Shown piece after piece: positions 1-8,302 of a DNA stretch of 34,408 nt. The stretch lies in assembly GCA_030705805.1 (NCBI GenBank), contig JAUZPY010000010.1, positions 1-34,408 on the forward strand. Direction: 5' to 3'. The notes beneath the pieces were generated by a model that did not search any database, had not been told where the DNA came from, and was given only the letters and a program-made list of their open reading frames with translations. The translations under genes and the position numbers were made by a program. Numbering within the stretch: the first letter of the stretch is position 1; every line of letters begins with the position of its first letter. This stretch comes from Bacillota bacterium. Its GTDB lineage: Bacteria; Bacillota; Clostridia; CAKSNL01; HGM11501.

Positions 1-2
1 AA

Positions 3-212
3 TTTGAAAAATGTGCCGCCACTATGCACAAGCTGGATAACAGGATTCTTAATTCATTCAGCGTTCCCATTACCAACAGCTTTACCCAAGGCTGCAATAA
101 CAAGATTAAAGTTCTTAAAAGAAATGCCTACGGTTACAGAAATTTCAAACGCTTCAGAAACCGTATTTTACATATGTTTTCTCATCAAAAAAGAGCAAAA
201 GAATACAGGTGA
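3..212 (+). CDS. ISL3-family transposase, C-terminal fragment (cut by window edge)
   Basis: Seen: the reading frame is already open at the left edge, so the ATG at 24 is an internal methionine and not a start. About 69 residues remain. They hold the stretch NKIKVLKRNAYGYRNF followed by RFRNRILH, which I recognise as the conserved C-terminus of ISL3 (DDE_Tnp_ISL3) transposases. Family knowledge: these enzymes catalyse DDE cut-and-paste transposition and bind terminal inverted repeats that begin GGCTCTTTGT, a sequence found just downstream here in the expected orientation. The last codons read QKRAKEYR and then stop, close to the IS right end. The DDE catalytic residues lie outside the window, so it cannot be judged whether the element is intact. 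The gene converges on rpoC. Confidence 0.85.
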   Translation, partial: FEKCAATMHKLDNRILNSFSVPITNSFTQGCNNKIKVLKRNAYGYRNFKRFRNRILHMFSHQKRAKEYR

Positions 213-279
213 CAGCTTAAATCGCTGCCACCTGTACAAATCCACTTTTTCGGATTACCCCAACTATTGACAAAGAGCC
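186..279 (+). repeat. Tandem copy 1 of the IS right end (about 94 bp)
   Basis: This unit begins at caaaaaagagcaaaag, covers the last transposase codons and the terminal inverted repeat, and is followed without a gap by copy 2. The two copies differ by a few substitutions and a 1-bp indel. Each copy has a 12-bp arm pair (204-215 with 225-236). On the minus strand the single mismatch becomes a G-U wobble and the stem is followed by attctttt, so it folds best in RNA reading out of rpoC. Confidence 0.9.
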
Positions 280-331
280 CAAAAAAGCTGCAAAAGAATA
301 CAGGTGACAGCTTAAATCCCTGCCACCTGTA
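204..331 (-). terminator. Two IS-borne hairpins, possible terminators for rpoC
   Basis: Read from rpoC, two stems of about 12 bp (arms tacaggtggcag and ctgtcacctgta, with one G-U pair) are each followed by a short U-rich run, attctttt. No other terminator lies between the rpoC stop and the IS. It is therefore inferred that the inserted end, or its duplication, ends rpoBC transcription. The U tracts are modest, so efficiency is uncertain. Confidence 0.45.
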
Positions 332-374
332 CAAATCCATTTTTTCGGATTACCCCAACTATTTACAAAGAGCC
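280..374 (+). repeat. Tandem copy 2 of the IS right end (about 95 bp)
   Basis: This is a direct repeat of 186-279, with the matching hairpin at 299-310/320-331 and a second copy of the terminal inverted repeat (351-374, one substitution). Being outermost, it is the copy that touches host DNA next to rpoC. Its transposase-like codons have no start and are not a gene. Confidence 0.9.
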
Positions 375-378
375 TTTA

Positions 379-3300
379 TTAATAGTACTTTATATCAATC
401 GGATGAACAATTTCAACATCTTGATATTCGGCAACGCCTGTACCGGCAGGTATAAGCTTACCGATAATAACGTTTTCTTTCAGGCCAAGCAAAGGATCAC
501 TCTTGCCCTTTATTGCAGCTTCTGTCAGAACCCTTGTAGTTTCCTGGAATGATGCTGCCGACAGGAAGGAGTCTGTAGCAAGAGAAGCCTTCGTAATACC
601 TAAAAGTAAATCCTTACATACAGGAGGCACTGTCCCGTCTGCTTCAGCTTTTTCACAAGCTTCAATATATTGAAGCCTGTCAATCATAGAGCCTATCAAA
701 AGACCCGTGCTGCCGGGTTCGTCAACTTTAACCTTCTTAAGCATCTGACGAACAATAACCTCAACGTGCTTATCGGAAATTTCAACGCCCTGCTGGCGGT
801 AAACTCTCTGTACTTCCTGAACCATATACTGGTGTACAGGAGCTACGCCTTTTATTCTTAAGATATCATTGGGGTTGATAGGACCTTTTGTGAGAGCATC
901 GCCGGCTTTAACCTCATCTCCATCCCTTACCTTAAGTTCTACACCATAACGGATTGAGTAAGTTTCTGTCTCGCCGGTATCATTGTTTGTAACAACAGCT
1001 TCTCTCTTTTGCTTCGTCTCACTTATCTTAACAATACCGTCAATTTCAGTGATTGTAGCAAGTCCTTTAGGCTTTCTTGCTTCAAAAAGCTCTTCTATTC
1101 TGGGAAGACCTTGTGTGATATCGTTTGATGCAACACCGCCGGTATGGAATGTTCTCATTGTAAGCTGCGTACCCGGCTCACCTATAGACTGAGCTGCAAT
1201 GATACCAACAGCTTCACCAACGTTAACCATAGTGCTTGCGGCAAGGTTCTCACCATAACATCTGGCACAGACACCTATCTTAGCTCGGCAGGTTAAAACT
1301 GAACGAACTTTAACAGACTCCACACCTGCTTTTTCTATTGCTACAGCTTCATCCTCATTGAACATATGCCCTGCTTCAAACATTATTTCACCTGTTTCAG
1401 GATTAACCAGGTCATCTACAAGGATTCTGCCTGTAAGACGTGCACTTAAGGACTCAATCATTTCATTGCCGTCCTTTATAGATTCAACAGTTATACCGTC
1501 GTGAACACCACAGTCATCTTCTCTGATTATAACATCTTGGCTTACATCAACCAGACGACGTGTAAGGTAACCTGAGTCAGCTGTCTTAAGAGCTGTATCG
1601 GTAAGACCTTTTCTGGCACCATGGCTGGATATAAAGTATTCCAGAATATTAAGACCTTCACGGAAATTAGACCTGATAGGAATTTCAACTGTACGTCCCT
1701 GTGTATCCGCCATAAGTCCACGCATTCCGGCAAGCTGACGAATCTGGTTCTTACTACCTCTGGCTCCTGAATCAGCCATCATAAACAGTGAGTTAAACTG
1801 GTCAAGGTTATCCATAAGCGCTTTTGTAACCTTTTCATTTGCAGTCTCCCAAGTCTTTATAACTGCAGCATAACGCTCATCACCTGTAAGCTGTCCCATC
1901 TTATACAGGCCTTCAATTTTATCAATCTGTTCTTCGGCTTCTGCCAAATATTCCTTCTTTTTGCCGGGTACTTCCATATCAGATACGGAGATGGAAATTG
2001 AACCTACTGTTGAATAATGATATCCCATAGATTTGATATTATCAAGTACAACGGCAGTCTCAGTTACGCCATGTTTCTTTATACACCTGTCAATTATCTT
2101 ACCAAGCTTAGATTTTCCTGTTAAGAAGGTAACCTCAAACTTCAGGCAATCCTCCGGCTTAGTTCTTTCAATAAATCCTAAATCCTGAGGAATCTTTTCA
2201 TTAAATATCATTCGGCCTACAGTAATGTCCATAAGGCCTGAATATTCTACGCCATCAACCTCTTTAACAATCTTAACCTTTACAGGTGCATGGAGGCCAA
2301 CATCCCCGTTTTCATATGCAAGCATTGCCTCTATGGGACTTGCGAAAAATTTTCCGTGTCCGATTTCGTCTTCTTTTACCATAGTTAAATAGTAAGAACC
2401 AAGTACCATATCCTGTGTAGGTACAGTTACCGGCTTACCATCTTGTGGCTTTAAAAGGTTGTTTGCAGACAGCATTAAGAATCTTGCCTCTGCCTGTGCC
2501 TCCGGTGAAAGAGGTACATGGACTGCCATCTGGTCACCGTCAAAGTCTGCATTATAAGCTGTACATACGAGTGGATGAAGCTTAATTGCACGTCCTTCAA
2601 CAAGTACGGGCTCGAATGCTTGTATACCAAGCCTATGAAGTGTAGGAGCACGGTTTAAAAGAACAGGATGCTCTTTTATAACGGTTTCAAGAACGTCCCA
2701 AACCTCAGGCTTTACTCTTTCAACCATTCTTTTAGCACTCTTTATATTATGCGCTAAACCCTCTGCAACAAGGTTCTTCATAACGAAGGGTTTAAACAAC
2801 TCGATAGCCATTTCCTTTGGCAAACCGCACTGATATATTTTAAGTTCCGGTCCTACAACGATAACGCTACGGCCTGAATAGTCAACACGCTTACCTAAAA
2901 GGTTCTGTCTGAAACGTCCCTGCTTACCCTTTAACATATCAGACAAAGATTTTAATGCTCTGTTGCCGGGACCTGTTACAGGTCTGCCTCTTCTGCCGTT
3001 ATCAATAAGTGCGTCAACAGCCTCCTGAAGCATTCTCTTCTCGTTACGAACAATAATATCAGGAGCTTTTAACTCAAGAAGTCTTTTAAGACGGTTATTT
3101 CTGTTAATAACTCTTCTATATAAATCGTTTAAGTCGCTTGTTGCAAAACGGCCACCGTCAAGCTGTACCATGGGTCTGATTTCCGGAGGAATTACCGGAA
3201 CAACATCCATAATCATCCATTCGGGCTTATTATGAGACAGCCTAAATGCTTCAACAACCTCAAGTCTTTTTACTAAGCGTGCTTTTTTCTGGCCTTGAGC

Positions 3301-3894
3301 TGTTTCAAGTTCCTCATGAAGCTGGGCAGAAAGAATGTCAACGTCTATTTCTGCCAAAAGCTTCTTAATTGTCTCTGCGCCCATGCCTGCTTCAAAGCTA
3401 TCCCCGTATTTTTCTCTTGATTCATGATATTCCTTTTCAGACAAGCACTGATACTTTACAAGGTCAGTTCTCTTTCCGGGATCAGTTACCATGTAAGATG
3501 CAAAATACAGTACCTTTTCAAGTACTCGGGGTGATACGTCAAGGAACAAGCCTATTCTCGAAGGAATACCTTTAAAATACCAGATATGGGATACGGGAGC
3601 TGCAAGCTCAATATGGCCCATACGTTCTCTTCTTACCTTTGACTTTGTAACTTCAACACCGCAGCGGTCGCAGACAATTCCCTTATAGCGAATTCTCTTA
3701 TACTTACCGCAGGCACACTCCCAGTCCTTCTGAGGGCCAAATATTCTCTCGCAGAAAAGTCCGTCCCTTTCAGATTTAAGAGTTCTGTAATTTATTGTCT
3801 CAGGTTTTTTTACTTCACCGTGGGACCATTCGCGAATTTTTTCAGGTGATGCAAGCCCGATTTTTATTGAATCAAATGTATTAAATTCTATCAT
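379..3894 (-). CDS. rpoC: DNA-directed RNA polymerase subunit beta'
   Basis: This is the largest catalytic subunit of RNA polymerase, which forms the active centre and clamp. At 1171 aa it has normal Firmicutes length. Seen: an N-terminal zinc ribbon (CACGKYKR...CDRCG, near residues 60-78), the catalytic magnesium loop [12 protein letters not shown] at about residue 448 with all three aspartates, the bridge-helix and trigger-loop region around [10 protein letters not shown], and a second zinc cluster ([13 protein letters not shown]). The ATG at 3894 follows an AAGGGGG ribosome binding site. The gene starts 14 bp after the rpoB stop and is surely co-transcribed with it. The C-terminus ends DIKYY with its stop codon 4 bp from an insertion sequence, so the reading frame appears intact. 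Confidence 0.98.
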   Translation of the reverse strand: MIEFNTFDSIKIGLASPEKIREWSHGEVKKPETINYRTLKSERDGLFCERIFGPQKDWECACGKYKRIRYKGIVCDRCGVEVTKSKVRRERMGHIELAAPVSHIWYFKGIPSRIGLFLDVSPRVLEKVLYFASYMVTDPGKRTDLVKYQCLSEKEYHESREKYGDSFEAGMGAETIKKLLAEIDVDILSAQLHEELETAQGQKKARLVKRLEVVEAFRLSHNKPEWMIMDVVPVIPPEIRPMVQLDGGRFATSDLNDLYRRVINRNNRLKRLLELKAPDIIVRNEKRMLQEAVDALIDNGRRGRPVTGPGNRALKSLSDMLKGKQGRFRQNLLGKRVDYSGRSVIVVGPELKIYQCGLPKEMAIELFKPFVMKNLVAEGLAHNIKSAKRMVERVKPEVWDVLETVIKEHPVLLNRAPTLHRLGIQAFEPVLVEGRAIKLHPLVCTAYNADFDGDQMAVHVPLSPEAQAEARFLMLSANNLLKPQDGKPVTVPTQDMVLGSYYLTMVKEDEIGHGKFFASPIEAMLAYENGDVGLHAPVKVKIVKEVDGVEYSGLMDITVGRMIFNEKIPQDLGFIERTKPEDCLKFEVTFLTGKSKLGKIIDRCIKKHGVTETAVVLDNIKSMGYHYSTVGSISISVSDMEVPGKKKEYLAEAEEQIDKIEGLYKMGQLTGDERYAAVIKTWETANEKVTKALMDNLDQFNSLFMMADSGARGSKNQIRQLAGMRGLMADTQGRTVEIPIRSNFREGLNILEYFISSHGARKGLTDTALKTADSGYLTRRLVDVSQDVIIREDDCGVHDGITVESIKDGNEMIESLSARLTGRILVDDLVNPETGEIMFEAGHMFNEDEAVAIEKAGVESVKVRSVLTCRAKIGVCARCYGENLAASTMVNVGEAVGIIAAQSIGEPGTQLTMRTFHTGGVASNDITQGLPRIEELFEARKPKGLATITEIDGIVKISETKQKREAVVTNNDTGETETYSIRYGVELKVRDGDEVKAGDALTKGPINPNDILRIKGVAPVHQYMVQEVQRVYRQQGVEISDKHVEVIVRQMLKKVKVDEPGSTGLLIGSMIDRLQYIEACEKAEADGTVPPVCKDLLLGITKASLATDSFLSAASFQETTRVLTEAAIKGKSDPLLGLKENVIIGKLIPAGTGVAEYQDVEIVHPIDIKYY

Positions 3895-3908
3895 TTTACG
3901 GTCCCCCT

Positions 3909-6900
3909 TTATTCAATATCGTCACTGATAATGCTGTCAAGATCCAGCCCATCGCCAAATCCGTCCTGATTATCAGTAAGTTCAAAGAGCTCATCATCAT
4001 CTATAACGCCTTCTGTTTCATCCTCATCAACATCAAAAATGTCTTCGCTCTCTTCATCTTGTGTAAATCCTGATTCCTCAAGTCCATCATCTACCATACT
4101 TTTCTTGATTTCCTCAATGGTATCAACCGATGCCTCTTCATAATCGTCAGATTCCGTATCCTTCAGTTCTATCTCCTTATTGTTCTTGCCCATAACTTTA
4201 ATGTCAAGACCAAGGCTCTGCATTTCTTTTATAAGAACTCTGAAAGACTCAGGAATACCCGGCTTTGGAACATTCTCACCTTTTACAATAGCTTCATAAG
4301 TCTTTACACGTCCTATAACGTCGTCCGACTTAACCGTCAGAATTTCCTGAAGAGTATAAGCAGCGCCATAAGCCTCCAGCGCCCAAACTTCCATTTCACC
4401 GAATCTCTGACCGCCAAACTGAGCTTTACCGCCTAAAGGCTGCTGAGTAACCAGTGAATAAGGACCTGTTGAACGTGCATGCATCTTGTCATCAACAAGG
4501 TGCAGGAGTTTAAGGAAGTAAATATATCCTACAGTTACAGGATTATCAAAGGGCCGTCCTGTACGTCCGTCATATAAAGTAGTCTTACCATTTTCGGAAA
4601 GACCTGATTCCTTTAACAATTCTCTGATGTCTGCTTCGGATGCACCGTCAAATACCGGTGTGGCTATCTTATATCCCAGCCTCTTTGCGGCCATACCAAG
4701 ATGAACTTCAAGTACCTGACCAATGTTCATACGTGAAGGAACGCCAAGGGGATTAAGAACCAAATCAAGGGGAGTACCGTCAGCAAGATAAGGCATATCT
4801 TCTTCAGGTAAAATTCTTGATACAACACCCTTGTTACCGTGACGACCAGCCATTTTATCACCTACAGAGATTTTCCTCTTCTGGGCAATATAGCAGCGTA
4901 CCAGCTTATTTACTCCGGGTGACAGTTCGTCGCCGTTTTCTCTTGTAAATACCTTTACGTCAACAATTATTCCGCATTCTCCGTGAGGAACTCTAAGTGA
5001 AGTGTCTCTGACTTCTCTTGACTTCTCTCCGAAAATAGCTCTTAAAAGTCTTTCTTCGGGTGTCAGCTCGGTTTCACCTTTCGGTGTTACCTTACCAACC
5101 AAAATATCACCGGCTCTAACCTCAGCGCCTACTCTTATAATGCCTCTCTCATCCAAATAACGAAGAGCATCTTCACCCACATTGGGGATGTCGCAGGTAA
5201 TTTCTTCCGGTCCTAATTTTGTATCTCTGGCTTCTGATTCATATTCTTCAATATGAATAGTCGTATATATATCTTCTCTTACAAGTTTTTCATTAAGAAG
5301 AACAGCGTCCTCATAGTTATATCCTTCCCAGGTCATGAAACCAATAAGCATATTGCGACCAAGTGCCAGTTCGCCGTTGCTGATTGCAGGGCCATCACAG
5401 ATTACGTCTCCTGCCTTTACTCTTTCACCGCAATCAATTATAGGCTTCTGGTTAAAGCAAGTGCCTTGGTTTGAACGGGTAAACTTTATAAGCTTATGCT
5501 CTTCAAGATCACCGTCGTCTGTTCTGATGCTGATAAAATCTGCCGCAACCTTTTCAATAACACCGTCATGCTTTGCAAGCTGAGCGACACCTGAATCTCT
5601 TGCAGCCTTATATTCCATACCGGTACCGACAATAGGAGAATCTGTACGAAGAAGCGGAACAGCCTGTCTCTGCATGTTGGAACCCATCAGTGCACGGTTA
5701 GCATCGTCGTTTTCAAGGAAAGGAATCATTGCGGTAGCAACGGATATAACCTGCTTAGGCGAAACGTCCATGTAGTCAATTTTAGACGCTTCAATTTCCA
5801 TGATTTCGTTTCTGCGTCTTGCCGCAACTTTCTTATCCCTGAATTTCTTATTATCATCAAGTTCTTCATTTGCCTGTGCAACAACGTATTCGTCCTCAAC
5901 ATCTGCTGTCATATACTCTATTTCATCTGTAACAATGCTGTCTACTACCTTTCTGTATGGAGCTTCGATGAAACCGTATTCATTTATCTTTGCATAAATG
6001 GACAGTGAGTTAATAAGTCCGATATTGGGACCTTCAGGAGTTTCTATAGGGCACATACGTCCATAATGAGTATAGTGAACGTCACGAACCTGGAATCCCG
6101 CTCTGTCTCTGGAGAGACCGCCGGGGCCGAGTGCGCTTAAACGGCGCTTATGGGTAAGCTCTGATAAAGGATTATTCTGATCCATAAACTGCGACAGCTG
6201 GCTGGATCCAAAGAACTCCTTTATAGTTGCAACAACCGGTCTTATATTGATCAATGACTGGGGTGTAGCAGCGTCAAGCTCCTGAATTGACATTCTCTCC
6301 CGTACGCCTCTCTCCATTCTGGAAAGACCCATTCTAAACTGGTTCTGGAGAAGTTCGCCGACGCAGCGAAGTCTTCTGTTTCCTAAATGGTCTATATCAT
6401 CATAGTTACCGATACCTGACATAAGGTTGTTAGCATAATTTATAGATGAAAATATATCGTTTACAGTAACGTGCTTGGGTATAAGTTCATCTCTTCTTGC
6501 TTTTAAAGCTTCCTTTATTTCATCTTCATTTGCTGCTTTTTCTACTATGTCTTCTATTACTTCACGTACAACCTTTTCTGTTATACCATATTCTTTCGGG
6601 TCAAATTCAACATATCTTTCGGCATGAACCATATCATTGGAGAACACCTTAACAGGAGCTGCTCCGGGCTCTACATACCTTTTGTCGGGGTACAGCATTA
6701 CCACATTTACTCCTGCAAAATCAATGTTTTCTGCGTCCTGTTTAGTTATCAGCTTGCCTGTTTCAACCAAAATTTCACCGGAAAGGGGATCAACAATGTT
6801 TTCAGCGGCAATCTGACCGCGAATTCTGCCTAGCAGGGAAAGCTTCTTATTATATTTATATCGGCCAACCTTTGCAAGGTCATATCTTTTCGGATCAAAA

Positions 6901-7673
6901 AATAAATTATTAATAAGAGTCTGCGCACTGTCGTCTGTGGGAGGCTCGCCCGGACGAAGCTTCTTATATATTTCAAATAAAGCTTCTCTCTTAGTTGTTG
7001 TGGGATCTTTTTCCAAGGTTGTACGAAGTCTTTCATCATCACCAAAGACTTCCATAAGTTTAACCTCGGAATCAAGCCCTAAAGCTTTTATAAGCTGAGT
7101 TACAGGTATCTTTCTTGTCCTGTCTATACGTACATAAAATATATCATTTGAGTCTGTTTCGTATTCAAGCCAAGCACCACGGTTAGGAATCATCTGAGAG
7201 TTAATAAGCGGTCTGCCGTTTTTATCAGGCGTCTCAGTAAAATATATACCCGGTGAACGTACCAGCTGGGAAACAATAACTCTCTCCGCACCATTTATAA
7301 TAAAGGTGCCTTGATCTGTCATAAGCGGAAAATCGCCCATGAAAATATCTTGCTCTTTAATTTCTCCAGACTCTAAATTGATAAGTCTTACCCTTACCTT
7401 GAGAAGTGATGCATAGTTTGTGTCACGCTCTCTGCACTCCTCAATGGAGTATTTGGGCTTATCCTCCAGGTGATAATCGATGAACTCCAGCATAAGTGTA
7501 CCATTGTGATCCATAATAGGAGAAATGTCGTGGAATACTTCCTTCAGACCTTCTTCCAAAAACCACTGATACGACTTTTTCTGAACATCAATAAGGTTAG
7601 GCATTTCCAAAACTTCATCGATTTTTGAAAAACTCATCCTAGTGTTTTTGCCCATTTTTTCAGGATGTATCAT
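3909..7673 (-). CDS. rpoB: DNA-directed RNA polymerase subunit beta
   Basis: This is the second catalytic subunit of RNA polymerase. The ORF track starts at 7730, but a clear GGGAGG site sits 7 bp before the ATG at 7673 ([15 protein letters not shown]). That start matches the usual clostridial N-terminus, so I use it (1254 aa). Seen: the rifampicin-binding cluster ([17 protein letters not shown], then [13 protein letters not shown]) with the normally sensitive residues present, and [12 protein letters not shown] in the catalytic half. The C-terminus carries an acidic tail of about 80 residues rich in D and E, as in many Gram-positive RpoB proteins. rplJ and rplL, the usual upstream partners, are absent. 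The gene has its own promoter facing an ArsR-family gene. Confidence 0.97.
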   Translation of the reverse strand: MIHPEKMGKNTRMSFSKIDEVLEMPNLIDVQKKSYQWFLEEGLKEVFHDISPIMDHNGTLMLEFIDYHLEDKPKYSIEECRERDTNYASLLKVRVRLINLESGEIKEQDIFMGDFPLMTDQGTFIINGAERVIVSQLVRSPGIYFTETPDKNGRPLINSQMIPNRGAWLEYETDSNDIFYVRIDRTRKIPVTQLIKALGLDSEVKLMEVFGDDERLRTTLEKDPTTTKREALFEIYKKLRPGEPPTDDSAQTLINNLFFDPKRYDLAKVGRYKYNKKLSLLGRIRGQIAAENIVDPLSGEILVETGKLITKQDAENIDFAGVNVVMLYPDKRYVEPGAAPVKVFSNDMVHAERYVEFDPKEYGITEKVVREVIEDIVEKAANEDEIKEALKARRDELIPKHVTVNDIFSSINYANNLMSGIGNYDDIDHLGNRRLRCVGELLQNQFRMGLSRMERGVRERMSIQELDAATPQSLINIRPVVATIKEFFGSSQLSQFMDQNNPLSELTHKRRLSALGPGGLSRDRAGFQVRDVHYTHYGRMCPIETPEGPNIGLINSLSIYAKINEYGFIEAPYRKVVDSIVTDEIEYMTADVEDEYVVAQANEELDDNKKFRDKKVAARRRNEIMEIEASKIDYMDVSPKQVISVATAMIPFLENDDANRALMGSNMQRQAVPLLRTDSPIVGTGMEYKAARDSGVAQLAKHDGVIEKVAADFISIRTDDGDLEEHKLIKFTRSNQGTCFNQKPIIDCGERVKAGDVICDGPAISNGELALGRNMLIGFMTWEGYNYEDAVLLNEKLVREDIYTTIHIEEYESEARDTKLGPEEITCDIPNVGEDALRYLDERGIIRVGAEVRAGDILVGKVTPKGETELTPEERLLRAIFGEKSREVRDTSLRVPHGECGIIVDVKVFTRENGDELSPGVNKLVRCYIAQKRKISVGDKMAGRHGNKGVVSRILPEEDMPYLADGTPLDLVLNPLGVPSRMNIGQVLEVHLGMAAKRLGYKIATPVFDGASEADIRELLKESGLSENGKTTLYDGRTGRPFDNPVTVGYIYFLKLLHLVDDKMHARSTGPYSLVTQQPLGGKAQFGGQRFGEMEVWALEAYGAAYTLQEILTVKSDDVIGRVKTYEAIVKGENVPKPGIPESFRVLIKEMQSLGLDIKVMGKNNKEIELKDTESDDYEEASVDTIEEIKKSMVDDGLEESGFTQDEESEDIFDVDEDETEGVIDDDELFELTDNQDGFGDGLDLDSIISDDIE

Positions 7674-7754
7674 ATCCGGCCTCCCTTTCTTAGCCTTTGT
7701 TAAGGCTTTGAAATAAAATATTTCTTGCAATCTGGCTTTTTATATGTTATTATC

Positions 7755-7791
7755 ATATTGTAAAGAGTTATATCTAACCAATTTACAATAT
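7755..7791 (-). promoter_or_regulatory. Perfect 10-bp dyad at the 5' end of the rpoBC leader
   Basis: The arms atattgtaaa (7755-7764) and tttacaatat (7782-7791) are exact inverted repeats with a 17-nt loop. The predicted transcription start of rpoB is near 7793, so the dyad would be the first structure in the leader RNA, or alternatively an operator just downstream of the promoter. It has no U tract, so it is not a terminator. Its function is unknown. Confidence 0.6.
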
Positions 7792-7799
7792 AGGAATTT

Positions 7800-7828
7800 A
7801 TTATATCATAAAAATATTTTCCAGTCAA
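7800..7828 (-). promoter_or_regulatory. Predicted sigma-A promoter of rpoBC
   Basis: A TTGACT -35 element (7823-7828) and a perfect TATAAT -10 element (7800-7805) are separated by 17 bp. The predicted start near 7793 gives a leader of about 120 nt before the rpoB ATG. This supports rpoBC being transcribed independently of the ribosomal-protein genes. Confidence 0.85.
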
Positions 7829-7863
7829 TATTAAAACAAGCACTTTTTGTTGAAATTGTACAC

Positions 7864-7899
7864 AAATTCCTTGAATTTTCGGGGAATTTTTTCTATATT
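7864..7899 (+). promoter_or_regulatory. Promoter of the SdpR-like gene with overlapping dyad
   Basis: A TTGAAT -35 (7871-7876) and a TATATT -10 (7894-7899) have a 17-bp spacer. An inverted repeat AAATTCC/GGAATTT (7864-7870 and 7883-7889) straddles the -35 element and spacer. ArsR/SdpR-family proteins commonly repress their own promoters through such dyads, so this is a candidate autoregulatory operator (inference). Confidence 0.65.
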
Positions 7900-7946
7900 T
7901 TATATTTAGAGATTTAGCTAATTATTTAATTATATGGAGGTTTTTT

Positions 7947-8219
7947 ATGAATGATGAAGTTTTCAAGGCTTTAGCAGACCCTGTAAGAAGAAAAATTTTA
8001 GAAATGCTGGGCACAAGAAATATGTCTGCAGGCGACATAGCATCAAATTTTGATATTACCGCCCCTTCCATAAGCAGGCACCTCTCAATATTAAAAACCG
8101 CAGATTTAATAACAGATAAGCGTGAAGGTCAAAGATTAATCTATTCGTTAAATACCTATGCTGTCCGTGAAGTTATCAAATGGTTTTACACGAGCTTCGG
8201 CAACATCTGGATTAAATAA
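7947..8219 (+). CDS. ArsR-family winged-helix repressor, SdpR-like
   Basis: This is a 90-aa DNA-binding repressor. The whole protein is one winged-helix domain: FKALADPVRRKILEML at the N-terminus, a recognition helix in ITAPSISRHLSIL, and a wing around KREGQRLIYSL. The pattern closely resembles SdpR-type autorepressors, and it has no cysteine metal-binding motif. The ATG follows a GGAGG site (atggaggttttttatg). In Bacillus, sdpR is paired with the immunity membrane protein gene sdpI. No sdpI is present here; an 83-bp gap is followed by a glycoside hydrolase gene that may be co-transcribed. It is divergent from rpoB, with under 70 bp separating the two promoters, so an effect on rpoBC is possible but unproven. 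Confidence 0.85.
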   Translation: MNDEVFKALADPVRRKILEMLGTRNMSAGDIASNFDITAPSISRHLSILKTADLITDKREGQRLIYSLNTYAVREVIKWFYTSFGNIWIK

Positions 8220-8302
8220 TGGCAATAATGTTTTAAAATACGGCAATATTCTTATAGATATATCAATTCTCAAATGTTAAAATTACATTGGGAGGTATGT
8301 TT

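Larger units (their letters stand above)
1..374 (+). mobile_element. Right end of an ISL3-family insertion sequence
   Basis: The element consists of the transposase tail and a short non-coding right end that finishes with taccccaactattgacaaag and then agcc. Read on the minus strand this is GGCTCTTTGTCAATAGTTGG, a typical ISL3-type terminal inverted repeat. The same terminus occurs twice, ending at 279 and at 374. The outer boundary is 4 bp from the rpoC stop codon. ISL3 elements usually make 8-bp target duplications, so the flanking tttattaa (375-382) would be the expected duplicate at the unseen left end. The left boundary is outside the window. Confidence 0.75.

Noticed and set aside
186-374. 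Possible CRISPR array
   Set aside because: There are only two copies, abutting each other without a spacer, and both end in an IS terminal inverted repeat. This is a duplicated IS end.
267-455. 62-aa ORF across the IS end and the rpoC 3' end
   Set aside because: It overlaps the rpoC 3' end on the opposite strand, crosses the tandem repeat and has no ribosome site. It is a shadow ORF.
6100-6261. Rifampicin-resistance change in rpoB (tyrosine in DVHYTHYGR)
   Set aside because: Tyrosine at this site is normal in Firmicutes RpoB. The other residues of the cluster are of the sensitive type.
7674-7730. Extended rpoB N-terminus from the ORF track
   Set aside because: A strong ribosome site lies inside this extension, and the residues from 7673 onward match the usual RpoB start.
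8288-8302. TTG start of the GH2 gene given in the ORF track
   Set aside because: The GGGAGG ribosome site begins inside this codon region and serves the ATG at 8303.
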